Shown here piece after piece: positions 42,209-54,930 of a stretch of DNA of 64,000 nucleotides (positions within the stretch are counted from its first letter, which is position 1; the number at the start of each line of letters is the position of its first letter). Below the pieces are notes generated by a model. The model made no database searches. It saw nothing but the letters and a program-made list of their open reading frames with translations, and had not been told where the DNA came from. Position numbers and translations under genes: made by a program. Source of the DNA: VAZQ01 sp050179645 (GTDB taxonomy: Bacteria; Pseudomonadota; Alphaproteobacteria; Rhizobiales; Xanthobacteraceae); assembly GCA_050179645.1 (NCBI GenBank), contig JBFXEX010000010.1:3461-67460 (forward strand), in the 5' to 3' direction.

Positions 42209-43198
42209 TCATTTATTGAGCTTCACGCCCGATATCTTCACCAGTTCTTCGCCGCGGACGCGGTCCGCCGCCAGGAACTTGCGGAATTCCTCCGGCGTGT
42301 TGCCGACTGGATCGTAGCCGCCGGGCTTGAGGAAGCGGTCGAAGAATGCCGGCGACTTGATGACCGCGACGAGCACACGGTTCAGGTCATCGATGCGGGC
42401 CTTCGGCGTGCCGGCCGGCGCGAATGCGCCGAACCAAGTCTTGGCGTTGTACGGCGGCAACCCGGATTCGCTGAACGATGGCACGCCCGGTAGCGTCGGC
42501 GCGCGCTGGCCTTCCGGCACCGCGATCGGCGTGACGAGCCCCGATTTGATGCGCTCGAGCACCGCCGGCGAGGCGACCGGATAGAGCAGGTGCGCGTCGC
42601 CGCGCTCGATCGCCACCAGCGCCGGCGCCGCCCCGCCATAGGGGATGTGGGTCATCTGCGCGCCGCTCTTCGCCTTGAGCCATTCGAACACCAGGTGCGA
42701 ATCGCCGCCGATGCCGAACGAACCGAAATTGAGCTTTTGCGGATTGGCCTTCGAATAGGCGATCAACTCGGCGAGCGTCTTCACCGGCACCGATTTGTGC
42801 AGGATCATCACCTGCTGGGTGAAGACCACGTTGGTGATCGGCTCCAGATCCTTGGGCGGGTCGTACGACAGGTTGGTGTAGAGGAACGGGTTGAGCGAGA
42901 TGGTGCTCGCCGTCAGAAGGCAGAACGTATAGCCGTCCGGCTCGGCATTCTTGCAGGCTGTGGCACCGATTGCGGTCCCGCCGCCGGGCTTGTTGTCGAC
43001 CACGAGGTTCTGCCCGGTGCGTTCGCGAAAGCCTTCGCCCAGCGCGCGGGCCAGCACGTCGGTCGGCCCTCCGGGCGGGAACGGCACGATGACCCGCACG
43101 GGCCTGGACGGAAAGTCCTGCGCGGCGGCTGTGACCGATGCCAGAAGAATGAATGCGGCAGCGATTGCGGATACGCGCGAGCCGGTACATGCAACCAT
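42209..43198 (-). CDS. Tripartite tricarboxylate transporter substrate-binding protein (Bug family), second copy
   Basis: The 329-residue exported receptor starts at ATG 43198 (GGGAGAG nine bases upstream) with a signal peptide ending TAAA-Q. The Bug landmarks are VRVIVPFPPGGPTDVLARAL, VDNKPGGGTAIGATACKNAE and HIPYGGAAPALVAIERGDAH. It is only distantly like the copy at 2933-3904. No TctA or TctB gene is in the window. It lies between the LivH gene and the CorC/HlyC gene on the same strand with short gaps, so it could be expressed with either. Confidence 0.92.
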   Translation of the reverse strand: MVACTGSRVSAIAAAFILLASVTAAAQDFPSRPVRVIVPFPPGGPTDVLARALGEGFRERTGQNLVVDNKPGGGTAIGATACKNAEPDGYTFCLLTASTISLNPFLYTNLSYDPPKDLEPITNVVFTQQVMILHKSVPVKTLAELIAYSKANPQKLNFGSFGIGGDSHLVFEWLKAKSGAQMTHIPYGGAAPALVAIERGDAHLLYPVASPAVLERIKSGLVTPIAVPEGQRAPTLPGVPSFSESGLPPYNAKTWFGAFAPAGTPKARIDDLNRVLVAVIKSPAFFDRFLKPGGYDPVGNTPEEFRKFLAADRVRGEELVKISGVKLNK

Positions 43199-43233
43199 GG
43201 CGTTCTCTCCCTGCACGCGGCATTCGCCGCATA

Positions 43234-44523
43234 TCATGCCGTCTTGAGGACGGGCTTCTTTGCCAGTGGCGTAATCCGTAATGCAGTAATGCGGTTGCGC
43301 TCCCGGCGCAACACACGAAACCGAAACCCATGAAACGTGAACGACTGCCCGGGCTCGGGAATCGATCGCGCTTCGTGAATCACAAGACCGGCGATCGTCG
43401 TCGCTTCCTCATCCGGCAAGCTCCAATCCATGGCGCGGTTGAGATCGCGGATCGGCACGCCGCCGTCCACCGTGACCGAACCGTCCAACTGGGGCCGCAC
43501 GCCGGGCAGGACGACGTCGTACTCGTCGCTGATGTCGCCGACGATCTCCTCCAGAATATCCTCGATCGTGACCAGGCCCATCACCTCGCCGTATTCGTCG
43601 ACGGCCAGCGCAAATGGAGACTTGCGGCGGCGGAACGCCTTCAACTGCTCCGACAGCGGCCGGATGTCGGGCACGAACCAGGGCGGCCGCGCAATCTTCT
43701 CGACATCGATCTTGTTCAGGTCTCCGTCCACCACCTGGATCGCGCGCAGCAGATCCTTGACGTGCAACACGCCGACGATGTTCTCCGGCCGCTCTTTCCA
43801 GAGCGGAATGCGCGTGACCGACGCATCGAGCACCTCTTTGACGATCTCATCGGGGGTGTCGTCAGCGCACACCGTAATCATCTCGGTGCGATGGATCATC
43901 ACGTCGGCGACTGTGAGATCACGCAGATCGAGCAGGCCCGAGAGCATGTCGCGGTCCTGCTTCTCGACGCTGCCCTCGTGATGCAGCAGGTCGACCTGGC
44001 CGCGCAGTTCCTCGTGAGCGGACAAGTAGGCCTGGTCGGTGCCGACCTTCATGCCGAACAACCGCAAAATCCAGCGCACCATCGCCTCGATGCCGATCAG
44101 CATCGGCCCGAACAGGCGCACCGCCCAGGAAATCGGCCTCGCCACCAGCAATGCGACGCGGTCGGGCGCATTGATCGCCAAGGTCTTGGGCAGCACCTCG
44201 GTGAAGACCACGGTCAGCACCGTCATGATCACGGTGGCGTAGATGACACCGACATCGCCGAACCAATACAACAGAATGCTGGTTGCGACCGTCGAAGCCG
44301 TGATGTTGGTGATGTTGTTGCCGGTAAGGATCGCGCCGATCATGCGCTCGCGTGTTTCGATCAGGCGATTGACAATCCTCGCGCGGGGATTGCCGTTCTT
44401 GTCCATGCGCAGCATGCGAGCGCGCGACATGGCGGTCAGCGCAGTCTCGCTGGCTGAAAAGAAGAACGAGCCGACGAGGCAAATCAGAACGAATGCGAGG
44501 GCGAGCCAGTCTTCGATCAGCAT
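43234..44523 (-). CDS. CorC/HlyC-type transporter-associated membrane protein (DUF21, CBS pair, CorC_HlyC)
   Basis: The 429-residue protein has an N-terminal DUF21/CNNM membrane domain (about 1-180; SASETALTAMSRARMLRM is its signature). Two CBS domains follow (about 200-330; DVMIHRTEMITVCADDTPDE, FALAVDEYGEVMGLVTIEDI), and then a C-terminal CorC_HlyC domain (GVPIRDLNRAMDWSLPDEEA). Bacterial relatives export Mg2+ or support metal homeostasis; the old name haemolysin is misleading. The start overlaps the end of aroB by seven bases, so the gene is part of the aroK-aroB operon, an arrangement familiar in Rhizobiales. Confidence 0.93.
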   Translation of the reverse strand: MLIEDWLALAFVLICLVGSFFFSASETALTAMSRARMLRMDKNGNPRARIVNRLIETRERMIGAILTGNNITNITASTVATSILLYWFGDVGVIYATVIMTVLTVVFTEVLPKTLAINAPDRVALLVARPISWAVRLFGPMLIGIEAMVRWILRLFGMKVGTDQAYLSAHEELRGQVDLLHHEGSVEKQDRDMLSGLLDLRDLTVADVMIHRTEMITVCADDTPDEIVKEVLDASVTRIPLWKERPENIVGVLHVKDLLRAIQVVDGDLNKIDVEKIARPPWFVPDIRPLSEQLKAFRRRKSPFALAVDEYGEVMGLVTIEDILEEIVGDISDEYDVVLPGVRPQLDGSVTVDGGVPIRDLNRAMDWSLPDEEATTIAGLVIHEARSIPEPGQSFTFHGFRFRVLRRERNRITALRITPLAKKPVLKTA

Positions 44524-45653
44524 CGCTCGGCAAGTTTCTCGATCAGAAAGGCCCGGACTTCTGCGGCATCCACGTCGCGCGCGATGAAGCTCTGGCCGAT
44601 TCCCCGCAGCAGGATGAAGGTCAGCATCCCACGGCTGACCTTCTTGTCCTGCGCAATCAGTTCCATCAGCCGGTCGATGCCGGGCGGCCCACCGGAGATT
44701 TGCGAGACCAAGGTCGGCAGGCCGACCGCCGCCAGATGGCGGCGGGTCCGCGCGGCGTCGGCTTCCGGGAGCAAGCCCTTCCGCGCCGAGAACTCGGCCG
44801 CCAGCGCCATCCCGAGTGCGACCGCCTCGCCATGCAGCAGGCGTTGCGAGTAGCCGGCCGCCGCCTCAAAGGCATGGCCGAAGGTGTGGCCGAGGTTGAG
44901 CAGCGCCCGCTCGCCGGTCTCGCGCTCGTCGCGCGCCACGATCGCGGCCTTCATCCGGCAACTCGTCGCGATGGCGTGCTCGCGCGCGGGTCCGCCGGCG
45001 AACACCTCCTGCCAATTGGCTTCGAGCCAGGCGAAGAATGCCTCGTCGCCAAGCAGGCCGTACTTGGCGACCTCCGCATAGCCGGAACGGAATTCGCGCG
45101 GCGACAGCGTGTCGAGCAGCGCGGTGTCGGCGACCACCAGGATCGGCTGATGAAAGGCACCGACAAGGTTCTTGCCGTGCTTGGTGTCGATGGCGGTCTT
45201 CCCGCCCACGGACGAGTCGACCTGCGCCAGGAGCGAGGTCGGAACCTGCACGTAGTCGAGGCCGCGGCGCGTCACCGCGGCAGCGAAGCCCGCGAGATCG
45301 CCGACTACGCCGCCACCCAATGCAACGACCAGGTCGCCACGCTCGATCCGGGCGGCGATCAGCGCCTCGCAGACGGTTTCGAGCCACGCAAAGCTTTTCG
45401 AGCTTTCGCCCTCCGGAACCGTGATCGGCGTGGCCGCGATCCGCTCCGCCGCAAGGGCGGCCTCGGCGGCGGCGAGATGGTGCCGGGCCACAGTCGCATC
45501 GGTTACGATGGCTACCTTGGCGCCGGGCCGCAGCGCCGCGATCTTCCGGCCGAGCGAAGCGACCAGACCGCGGCCGATCACGATCTGGTAGCTGCGGTCC
45601 CCGAGCGAGACGCCAACGGTGATCGGATCGGATGAGCGGAGCGGGGCAGTCAT
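44517..45653 (-). CDS. aroB: 3-dehydroquinate synthase
   Basis: The 378-residue enzyme makes 3-dehydroquinate from DAHP, step two of the shikimate pathway, using NAD+ and Zn2+. Residues 113-119 (GGGVVGD) bind NAD. QVDSSVGGKTAIDTKHGKN holds the substrate-binding Lys residues. The zinc ligands are E194 (SGYAEVAKYG), H256 (NLGHTFGHA) and H274 (LLHGEAVALG). Length is normal. The start overlaps the aroK stop (ATGA), so shikimate kinase and this enzyme are coupled. Confidence 0.97.
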   Translation of the reverse strand: MTAPLRSSDPITVGVSLGDRSYQIVIGRGLVASLGRKIAALRPGAKVAIVTDATVARHHLAAAEAALAAERIAATPITVPEGESSKSFAWLETVCEALIAARIERGDLVVALGGGVVGDLAGFAAAVTRRGLDYVQVPTSLLAQVDSSVGGKTAIDTKHGKNLVGAFHQPILVVADTALLDTLSPREFRSGYAEVAKYGLLGDEAFFAWLEANWQEVFAGGPAREHAIATSCRMKAAIVARDERETGERALLNLGHTFGHAFEAAAGYSQRLLHGEAVALGMALAAEFSARKGLLPEADAARTRRHLAAVGLPTLVSQISGGPPGIDRLMELIAQDKKVSRGMLTFILLRGIGQSFIARDVDAAEVRAFLIEKLAERC

Positions 45654-46270
45654 GACGTTTCATCTCCATGGCCGACGAGGTTCGGAACCTCGCATCCGAG
45701 ATGGCCGGCGAGCGCGATCAGGATCTCGTCGACGATCTTGTCGTGCGGAACCTCGCGCGATTGCACGGTCAGGTCGGCCTGCGCGTAGATCGGATAGCGC
45801 ACATCGATCAGCTTGCGCAGCGTCGCGCCGGGATCGTCGGTCTTGAGCAGCGGCCGATCGTGGCGGCGCCGGATGCGCCGCATCAGCACATCGTAGTCGG
45901 CGTTGAGCCAGATCGAGATGCCCTTCCGGGCAACGAGCGCCCGGGTATCGGCATTCATGTAGGCGCCGCCCCCGGTCGCCAGCACTTGCGGCGCGCTTTC
46001 GAGGAGCCGCGCGATCACGCGCGCTTCGCCGGCGCGGAAATCGGGCTCGCCGTGGGCGGCGAAGATATCCGGGATGTTCATTCCGGCCGCTTTCTCGATT
46101 TCGGTGTCGGCATCGACGACCGGGATGCCGAGACGCAGCCCCAAACGTCGGCCAATGGACGACTTGCCCGCCCCCATCATGCCGACGAGCACAAGCGACC
46201 GCGGTCCCAGGGCTTCCAGGACGGTCTCCGGCCTTTTCCCGGCCGCCCAGTCGGGCGTCGCACCTTCCAT
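45650..46270 (-). CDS. aroK: Shikimate kinase
   Basis: The 206-residue kinase phosphorylates shikimate at the 3-hydroxyl. Walker A is GMMGAGKSS (30-38). The shikimate-binding parts are DADTEIEKAAGMNIPDIF and a G-G-G-A stretch (VLATGGGAYMN). The lid and adenine region is in HDRPLLKTDDP. It carries a 20-residue N-terminal extension over E. coli AroK. ATG 46270 has GGAAGG close upstream. It is the first gene of the aroK-aroB-CorC operon and is divergent from the small membrane protein and xerD, with about 230 bases between. Confidence 0.95.
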   Translation of the reverse strand: MEGATPDWAAGKRPETVLEALGPRSLVLVGMMGAGKSSIGRRLGLRLGIPVVDADTEIEKAAGMNIPDIFAAHGEPDFRAGEARVIARLLESAPQVLATGGGAYMNADTRALVARKGISIWLNADYDVLMRRIRRRHDRPLLKTDDPGATLRKLIDVRYPIYAQADLTVQSREVPHDKIVDEILIALAGHLGCEVPNLVGHGDETS

Positions 46271-46499
46271 CGCGCCTTCCACAATACCGCCCCTTGCCGC
46301 CCCCACCCGGCGCTACGTTCGCCAATGCCGCGCCTTTACACACGGCAGAGCGGCTCTGGTAGCACAAGCGGGGCGATATCGCTGCCTCTACCATGTTCCG
46401 CCCGGGAGCCGCCCACGGGGCCTGTCATCCGCTGGGTAATAGCCGGCCGTAGTTTCTCCATTCTTCGGTGCCACCCCGGAACTCTACCGAGAGGTCGCC

Positions 46500-46649
46500 A
46501 TGCCAAGCCTATTCCGCTTTCTGGGTGTGGTCGCCGTTCTGGGCGGCCTGGTCTACGGGGCCCTTTTCATGCTTGCCACCTGGTTCGATCCGCAGCCGCG
46601 CGAGATCACCGTGTCGATCCCGCCCGACCGCTTCGTGAAGCAGCAGTAA
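46500..46649 (+). CDS. 49-residue single-pass membrane protein upstream of xerD
   Basis: A short open frame starts with ATG 46500 and has GAGAGG five bases upstream. The product has a hydrophobic helix (LFRFLGVVAVLGGLVYGALF, residues 4-23) followed by a short soluble tail PQPREITVSIPPDRFVKQQ. The good ribosome site, the clear membrane topology (N-in, tail probably outside) and a TAA just 15 bases before xerD support a real gene. As I recall, similar ~50-residue proteins precede xerD in other Rhizobiales. The function is unknown. Confidence 0.72.
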   Translation: MPSLFRFLGVVAVLGGLVYGALFMLATWFDPQPREITVSIPPDRFVKQQ

Positions 46650-46664
46650 CCAGATCGCGCCGGA

Positions 46665-47615
<951 letters not shown>

Positions 47616-47779
47616 CCCAAGACGGCGTCGGCGCCGGTTCGATTCCTCCCGTCCGGCACAGCGAATCGCCGCCGGGCCATGCCACGAGCAGGCCATTTTT
47701 GGCCGCGCAGATGGCAGCCGTCGGCATCGGCCGCTTGGGGGAAAGTGGCGGCCGACAGTCCGAGTAAATGGAGACGGTG

Positions 47780-48613
47780 ATGAGTCCCGCTGCGAAGCTT
47801 TTCGGTCCTGCGATCGTGGCCGCGGGCGTGCTGCTTGCCGGATTTGCTCACGCCGAGACCCCGCAGGACCGCCGCATGTGCGACGGCGAGGACGGCGCCA
47901 CCGTGGAACAGCGCATCGCCGGTTGCACCGCGGTGATCAAGGCTTCCAAAGGCGAAAAGCTTGCCGAAGCCCTGGAATTACGCGGTGCCGCCTATCGCAG
48001 CCAGGGCGAACTCAACCTGGCGATTGCCGACTACAATCAGGCGATCAAGATCAATCCGAAGTTCGCGCTGGCCTATCACAACCGCGGCGTCGCCTACGAT
48101 TACAAGGGCGACCACGACCGCGCCATTCAGGACTTCGACCAGGCGATCAAGTTCAGTCCCACGGCGCTGGCGCACTTCAATCGCGGCAACGCGCATCTGG
48201 GCAAGAGCCAGTACGACCAGGCTATCGACGACTACAGCCACGCAATCCGCCTCAAGCCGGATTTCGCCGCCGCCTTCGACAACCGCTGCTGGGCGCGCGC
48301 CGTAACCGGCGCGCTCAAACTGGCGTTGGCCGACTGTAACCAGGCGATCCGGCTGGCGCCGCCGGGTAATGCGGCGACCTTCGAGAGCCGCGGCTTTATT
48401 TTCCTGAAGATGACCAATTTCGACGCCGCGGTCTCCGACTACGAGGCGGCACTGCGCCGCAATCCCCAGTTGCCCGGCGCGCTCTACGGCCGCGGCGTGG
48501 CCAAGCTCTGGAACGCGGACGGCACCGGAGAGGCCGATATTGCGGCCGCCAAGGCTCTCAAATCCGATATCGCCGACGAGTACGCGCGCTACGGCATGCG
48601 CCAAACGCGCTAG
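47780..48613 (+). CDS. Exported tetratricopeptide-repeat protein
   Basis: The 277-residue protein has a signal peptide (LFGPAIVAAGVLLAGFAHA-E). It carries at least five TPR units of the form AYxxRGxAYxxKGxxDxAIxDF: ALELRGAAYRSQGELNLAIA, AYHNRGVAYDYKGDHDRAIQ, AHFNRGNAHLGKSQYDQAID and two later copies. The pattern resembles periplasmic SEL1/TPR adaptor proteins of Rhizobiales. The start is ATG 47780, six bases after GGAG; an ATG at 47768 lacks a ribosome site. The partner is unknown. Its TAG stop is formed by the first bases of the composite repeat at 48611. Confidence 0.86.
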   Translation: MSPAAKLFGPAIVAAGVLLAGFAHAETPQDRRMCDGEDGATVEQRIAGCTAVIKASKGEKLAEALELRGAAYRSQGELNLAIADYNQAIKINPKFALAYHNRGVAYDYKGDHDRAIQDFDQAIKFSPTALAHFNRGNAHLGKSQYDQAIDDYSHAIRLKPDFAAAFDNRCWARAVTGALKLALADCNQAIRLAPPGNAATFESRGFIFLKMTNFDAAVSDYEAALRRNPQLPGALYGRGVAKLWNADGTGEADIAAAKALKSDIADEYARYGMRQTR

Positions 48614-48775
48614 TGCGGCAGTTCAGAGGTCCGCATCGGACTTGCGGCAAGTCCGACTTGCGGTATCTGAACAAAAAGCCGCACGATATCAGTAATTTGC
48701 TCGTGTCCTTCGATGCCGAATTTCGCAAACGAGGGTGTTGCCAATGATGCGGACGTCGGCATCGAACGACCTTAG
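48611..48775 (+). repeat. Composite palindromic repeat, copy 4 (B hairpin, linker, A hairpin)
   Basis: The B half begins TAGTGCGGCAGTTCAGAGG (48611-48629) with GTCCGCATC and closes with ATCTGAAC and GCCGCAC (48678-48684). The linker is GATATCAGTAATTTGC (48685-48700). The A half has TTCGATGCCGA (48709-48719) facing TCGGCATCGAA (48756-48766), with TTTCGCAAACGAGGGTG in the loop arm as in the copy at 3922-4072. Orientation is the same as that copy. It fills most of the gap between the TPR gene and accA. Confidence 0.82.
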
Positions 48776-48894
48776 TTATGGGTAGCCATCGCCCGGCGGC
48801 GCATGCCATAACCCCCCATCACGCAATGAAGATCAGCGTCAGCCGACACTGGACAGCCGCCGCTGCGGGCACAGGGTGGGCATAAGGCGGCCCG

Positions 48895-49851
48895 ATGCGC
48901 AGCTACCTCGATTTTGAAAAGCCGGTGGCGGAGCTTGAAGCCAAGCTCGAGGAACTGCGCGCGCTGCAAACCGGCGAAAATGCTGTCGCCATCGGCGAAG
49001 AGATTTCGCGGCTCGAGCTGAAGGCCGCGCAGGCCCTGAACGAGCTCTATGCCGAGCTCACGCCCTGGCAGAAAACCCAGGTGGCGCGCCATCCGGAGCG
49101 TCCACATTGCCTCGATTATGTCGCGGCGCTGATGACCGACTTCGTGCCGCTCGCCGGCGACCGCAAATTCGGCGACGACGAGGCGATTGTCGGCGGCTTT
49201 GGGCGCTTTCGCGGGGAGAGCCTGTGCGTCCTCGGACATGAGAAAGGCTCGTCGACGGAGAGCCGGCTCAAGCACAATTTCGGCATGGCGCGCCCCGAAG
49301 GCTACCGCAAGGCGGCGCGGCTGATGGAGATGGCCGACCGCTTCGATATCCCGGTGCTGTGCCTGGTCGATACCGCGGGCGCCTATCCGGGCATCGGCGC
49401 GGAGGAGCGCGGCCAGGCCGAGGCGATCGCGCGCTCGACCGACATCTGCCTGGGTCTTGGCGTGGCCAACGTGGCGGTCATCCTCGGGGAAGGCGGATCG
49501 GGCGGCGCCATTGCGCTCGCCACCGCGAATCGGGTGCTGATGCTGGAACATGCCATCTACAGCGTGATCTCCCCGGAGGGGGCCGCCTCGATCCTCTGGC
49601 GCGACACCTCGAAGGCGCAGGAAGCCGCCACCGGCATGAAAATTACTGCCGGCGACATGGTGCAGTTCGGCGTCATCGACCGGATCGTCAGCGAGCCGCC
49701 CGGAGGCGCGCATCGCGATCCGGCGGCAGCAATTGCCACCGCCGGTGAGGCAATCGCCGAAGCTTTCGAGGGGCTCAGAGGTCTCGACCGTGCGTCTATC
49801 CGGCAACAGCGGCGAGAGAAATTTCTGACGATGGGCCGGGCCTTCGGCTAA
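48895..49851 (+). CDS. accA: Acetyl-CoA carboxylase carboxyltransferase subunit alpha
   Basis: The 318-residue subunit forms with AccD the carboxyltransferase that makes malonyl-CoA for fatty-acid synthesis. The N-terminal LDFEKPVAELEAKLEELRAL and the body match AccA throughout: ERPHCLDYVAALMTDFVPLA, GHEKGSSTESRLKHNFGMAR, VDTAGAYPGIGAEERGQAEA, and the glycine-rich oxyanion stretch VILGEGGSGGAIALATANRV. Length is normal. AAGGCGG precedes the ATG by five bases. The gene appears monocistronic. Confidence 0.97.
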   Translation: MRSYLDFEKPVAELEAKLEELRALQTGENAVAIGEEISRLELKAAQALNELYAELTPWQKTQVARHPERPHCLDYVAALMTDFVPLAGDRKFGDDEAIVGGFGRFRGESLCVLGHEKGSSTESRLKHNFGMARPEGYRKAARLMEMADRFDIPVLCLVDTAGAYPGIGAEERGQAEAIARSTDICLGLGVANVAVILGEGGSGGAIALATANRVLMLEHAIYSVISPEGAASILWRDTSKAQEAATGMKITAGDMVQFGVIDRIVSEPPGGAHRDPAAAIATAGEAIAEAFEGLRGLDRASIRQQRREKFLTMGRAFG

Positions 49852-50022
49852 GCCGCCCCCGCAACGGCGGTTTTCACCCCATGAATCCAGCCGCTAAGGC
49901 TCTTCTCACCAAGATATCAGAACGCAAATACGCGACCGAACCGCTGCCCTGATCTCACCCAAGTCTTTTTCTAGCGTTCTTAGCGGTTTCAATGATGCGG
50001 ACGGGGAAAGGGTACTGGCGTC

Positions 50023-50084
50023 TTAACCCTTCGTTCACCATTGGTATGCTCAATCGGCAATTGCCGGGTTAACGTCTTGTAAAC
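50023..50084 (+). promoter_or_regulatory. Two CtrA-box-like sites upstream of the L,D-transpeptidase gene
   Basis: The 301-base gap before 50153 has two near matches to the CtrA consensus TTAA-N7-TTAAC. They are TTAA-CCCTTCG-TTCAC at 50023-50038 and TTAA-CGTCTTG-TAAAC at 50069-50084, each with one mismatch. They lie about 70-130 bases before the start codon. CtrA controls cell-cycle and envelope genes in this class, so a peptidoglycan enzyme is a sensible target. The rest of the gap (49852-50152) shows no gene. Confidence 0.45.
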
Positions 50085-50152
50085 GTTCGGCTCAGCGGTT
50101 ATCGTTCGATCGGGGAAGGCTTGGGGAAGCCTGTAAGTCGGGGGAGTCTCGT

Positions 50153-51628
50153 TTGAAACGTCGGCTCTTAATGCGCCCACTGTTGGCGTCCGCGGCGATT
50201 GCGGCGGCCGTTGCGCTTGCCGGTTGCGACACCGATGGCACGCCGACACTGAGCGGTCGGCACATGCAACCGATCTCCGATCGCATGCTGGCCGACTTCG
50301 AGCAGAAGAACATGTCCAAGGATTCCGCCATTCTGGTGCGGATCTTCAAGGAAGAGTCCGAGCTCGAAGTCTGGAAGGAAGACCGCAACGGCCAGTTCGC
50401 GCTGCTGAAGACGTTTCCGATCTGCCGTTGGTCCGGCGATCTCGGTCCCAAGGTCAAGGAAGGCGACCGTCAGGCCCCGGAGGGCTTCTATACCATCACT
50501 CCCGGCCTGATGAACCCGAACTCCAGCTACTACCTCGCCATCAACACCGGCTTCCCGAACGCCTACGACCGCTCGCACGGGCGTACCGGCGGCTTCCTGA
50601 TGATCCACGGCGATTGCTCGTCGCGCGGCTGTTACGCCATGACCGACGAGCAGATTGCCGAAATCTACTCGCTGGCCCGCGAATCGTTTTTCGGCGGTCA
50701 GAAGGCGTTCCAGATCCAGGCTTATCCGTTCCGGATGACGCCAGCCAACATGGCACGCCACCGCAACTCGTCGCACATGGCGTTCTGGCGCATGCTGAAG
50801 CAGGGTTACGATCACTTCGAGGTCACCCGGCAGGAGCCCAAGGTCGACGTCTGTGAGCGGCGGTACGTGTTCAACGCCCAGTCGAACGGGCGATTCAGCG
50901 CCTCCGAGCGCTGCCCGGCTTACCGGGTCCCCGAGGAAATTGCTTCGCGGGTGCGCGAGAAGCAGCACCGGGACGACACACAGATGGCCGAACTCATCAG
51001 CCGCGGCACTCCGGTTGCGGCGAGCCGCGCCGGTGTCGACGGCGGAATGAATAAGGTGTTCCTCGCCGCGCTGCGGAAGAAAAGCGACTTTGTCGACGCC
51101 GATGGCCGCATCGCTGCGTTCAATCCGACGCCGAAGGTTCCGGGCACGATTCCCGCACATGTCAATCCGCCACGTGAGGTCGCCGATGCCGCCCCGACAG
51201 GCAGCATCTTCAGCCTCGCGTCATTCGAGTCCAAGCCTGCGTCCGCGCCCGAAAAGGTGCAGGTGGCTTCGGCGGGGCCGACCCAGTCGTCCGGCGGCTT
51301 CTTCGGCAATCTGTTCTCGTCGTTTGGATCGCGCCAGGAAGAACCGGCGCAGGCGCCGGCCGCTGATCCGGCCAAGCCCAAAACAAGCGCTAAGCCTGCG
51401 CGGAAGCCCACGGCCCGTACCACTGCGACCGCCTCGGTGATCCCCGCGCGGAAGCCGCAGGCCGAACCACAACAGGGGAACACCCAGTCTGCCAGCGCAG
51501 CCACGATCCGTCCGCAACCGACGCAGGAGGCGGCTCCTGCGCAGCCGCAAAGCGGTTCGTTGCTCAACGGCGCGGCCCCGACCGTCCAGGCGAAAGCCTT
51601 CGACAGCCGCTTTGGCGGCTGGCGCTGA
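50153..51628 (+). CDS. Lipoprotein L,D-transpeptidase (YkuD family)
   Basis: The 491-residue protein has a lipoprotein signal (RRLLMRPLLASAAIAAAVAL, then AGC with C25 as lipidation site). The YkuD catalytic domain has the HG-x(6)-S-x-G-C motif as H152-G-D-C-S-S-R-G-C160. It is the DpaA/YafK-like type, whose members cleave or form L,D bonds and, in some cases, act on outer-membrane protein attachment to peptidoglycan. The last 150 residues are Pro/Ala/Lys-rich and disordered. The start is TTG 50153 with GGGGAG seven bases upstream; the ATG six codons later lacks one. It is convergent with secA. Confidence 0.9.
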   Translation: MKRRLLMRPLLASAAIAAAVALAGCDTDGTPTLSGRHMQPISDRMLADFEQKNMSKDSAILVRIFKEESELEVWKEDRNGQFALLKTFPICRWSGDLGPKVKEGDRQAPEGFYTITPGLMNPNSSYYLAINTGFPNAYDRSHGRTGGFLMIHGDCSSRGCYAMTDEQIAEIYSLARESFFGGQKAFQIQAYPFRMTPANMARHRNSSHMAFWRMLKQGYDHFEVTRQEPKVDVCERRYVFNAQSNGRFSASERCPAYRVPEEIASRVREKQHRDDTQMAELISRGTPVAASRAGVDGGMNKVFLAALRKKSDFVDADGRIAAFNPTPKVPGTIPAHVNPPREVADAAPTGSIFSLASFESKPASAPEKVQVASAGPTQSSGGFFGNLFSSFGSRQEEPAQAPAADPAKPKTSAKPARKPTARTTATASVIPARKPQAEPQQGNTQSASAATIRPQPTQEAAPAQPQSGSLLNGAAPTVQAKAFDSRFGGWR

Positions 51629-51708
51629 GCGCGACGAATTTTCCTGAGTGTTTGAGTTCCTGGGGTCGCGCAAGCCGACCCCCTCGCCTGCCAGCGGGAT
51701 GTTTTGTC

Positions 51709-51788
51709 CGTCATTGCGAGCAGCCAAAAGCGAACGTAATCCAGTCTTCTCAAGACGCTGGATTGCCTCGCTTCGCTCGCAACGGCGG
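51709..51788. repeat. Palindromic intergenic repeat (CGTCATTGCGAGC type)
   Basis: CGTCATTGCGAGC (51709-51721) faces GCTCGCAACGGCG near 51775-51787, and GTAATCCAG faces CTGGATTGC around a short central loop (TCTTCTCAAGACG). Elements of this kind are widespread between genes in Bradyrhizobium-like genomes. It sits between the convergent L,D-transpeptidase and secA genes, where it may act as a bidirectional terminator or RNA stabiliser. Confidence 0.75.
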
Positions 51789-51836
51789 AGACTGAGCCAA
51801 CTCTAAATCATCACGCTTCAGCCAGAGCGGGGTGAT

Positions 51837-54632
<2,796 letters not shown>

Positions 54633-54930
54633 TGAGGAAGTCCTTAGCTGTGCCGCCGAAGCATGTGCCGCCGAGCCGAGGCTGGCCGAAATCTGCGTAA
54701 TTGCGGCGCAGGCCGAAAATACGGCGTTTTTCGGGCTTCAACCATGCAAGTATGGCCCTGGCAGGCGACCGACGGGCTGTCCGACACTTAGGAGGGGGTC
54801 GAACCCTTGTCAATTGCCGATATTGAGCCTCTTGTTCTCGTCAAAATCAGCATTTAAGTCATCCCCTCGAGAGGGGCTCTCTGCGCGATTGTCGCCCTAT
54901 CGACAGCCGCCCCATCCTAGGACAGCCTGT

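Noticed and set aside
54863..54876. CCCCTCGAGAGGGG hairpin between secA and the foldase gene
   Set aside because: The loop is only two to four bases, there is no U tract, and it lies in the divergent promoter region, so it is not a terminator.
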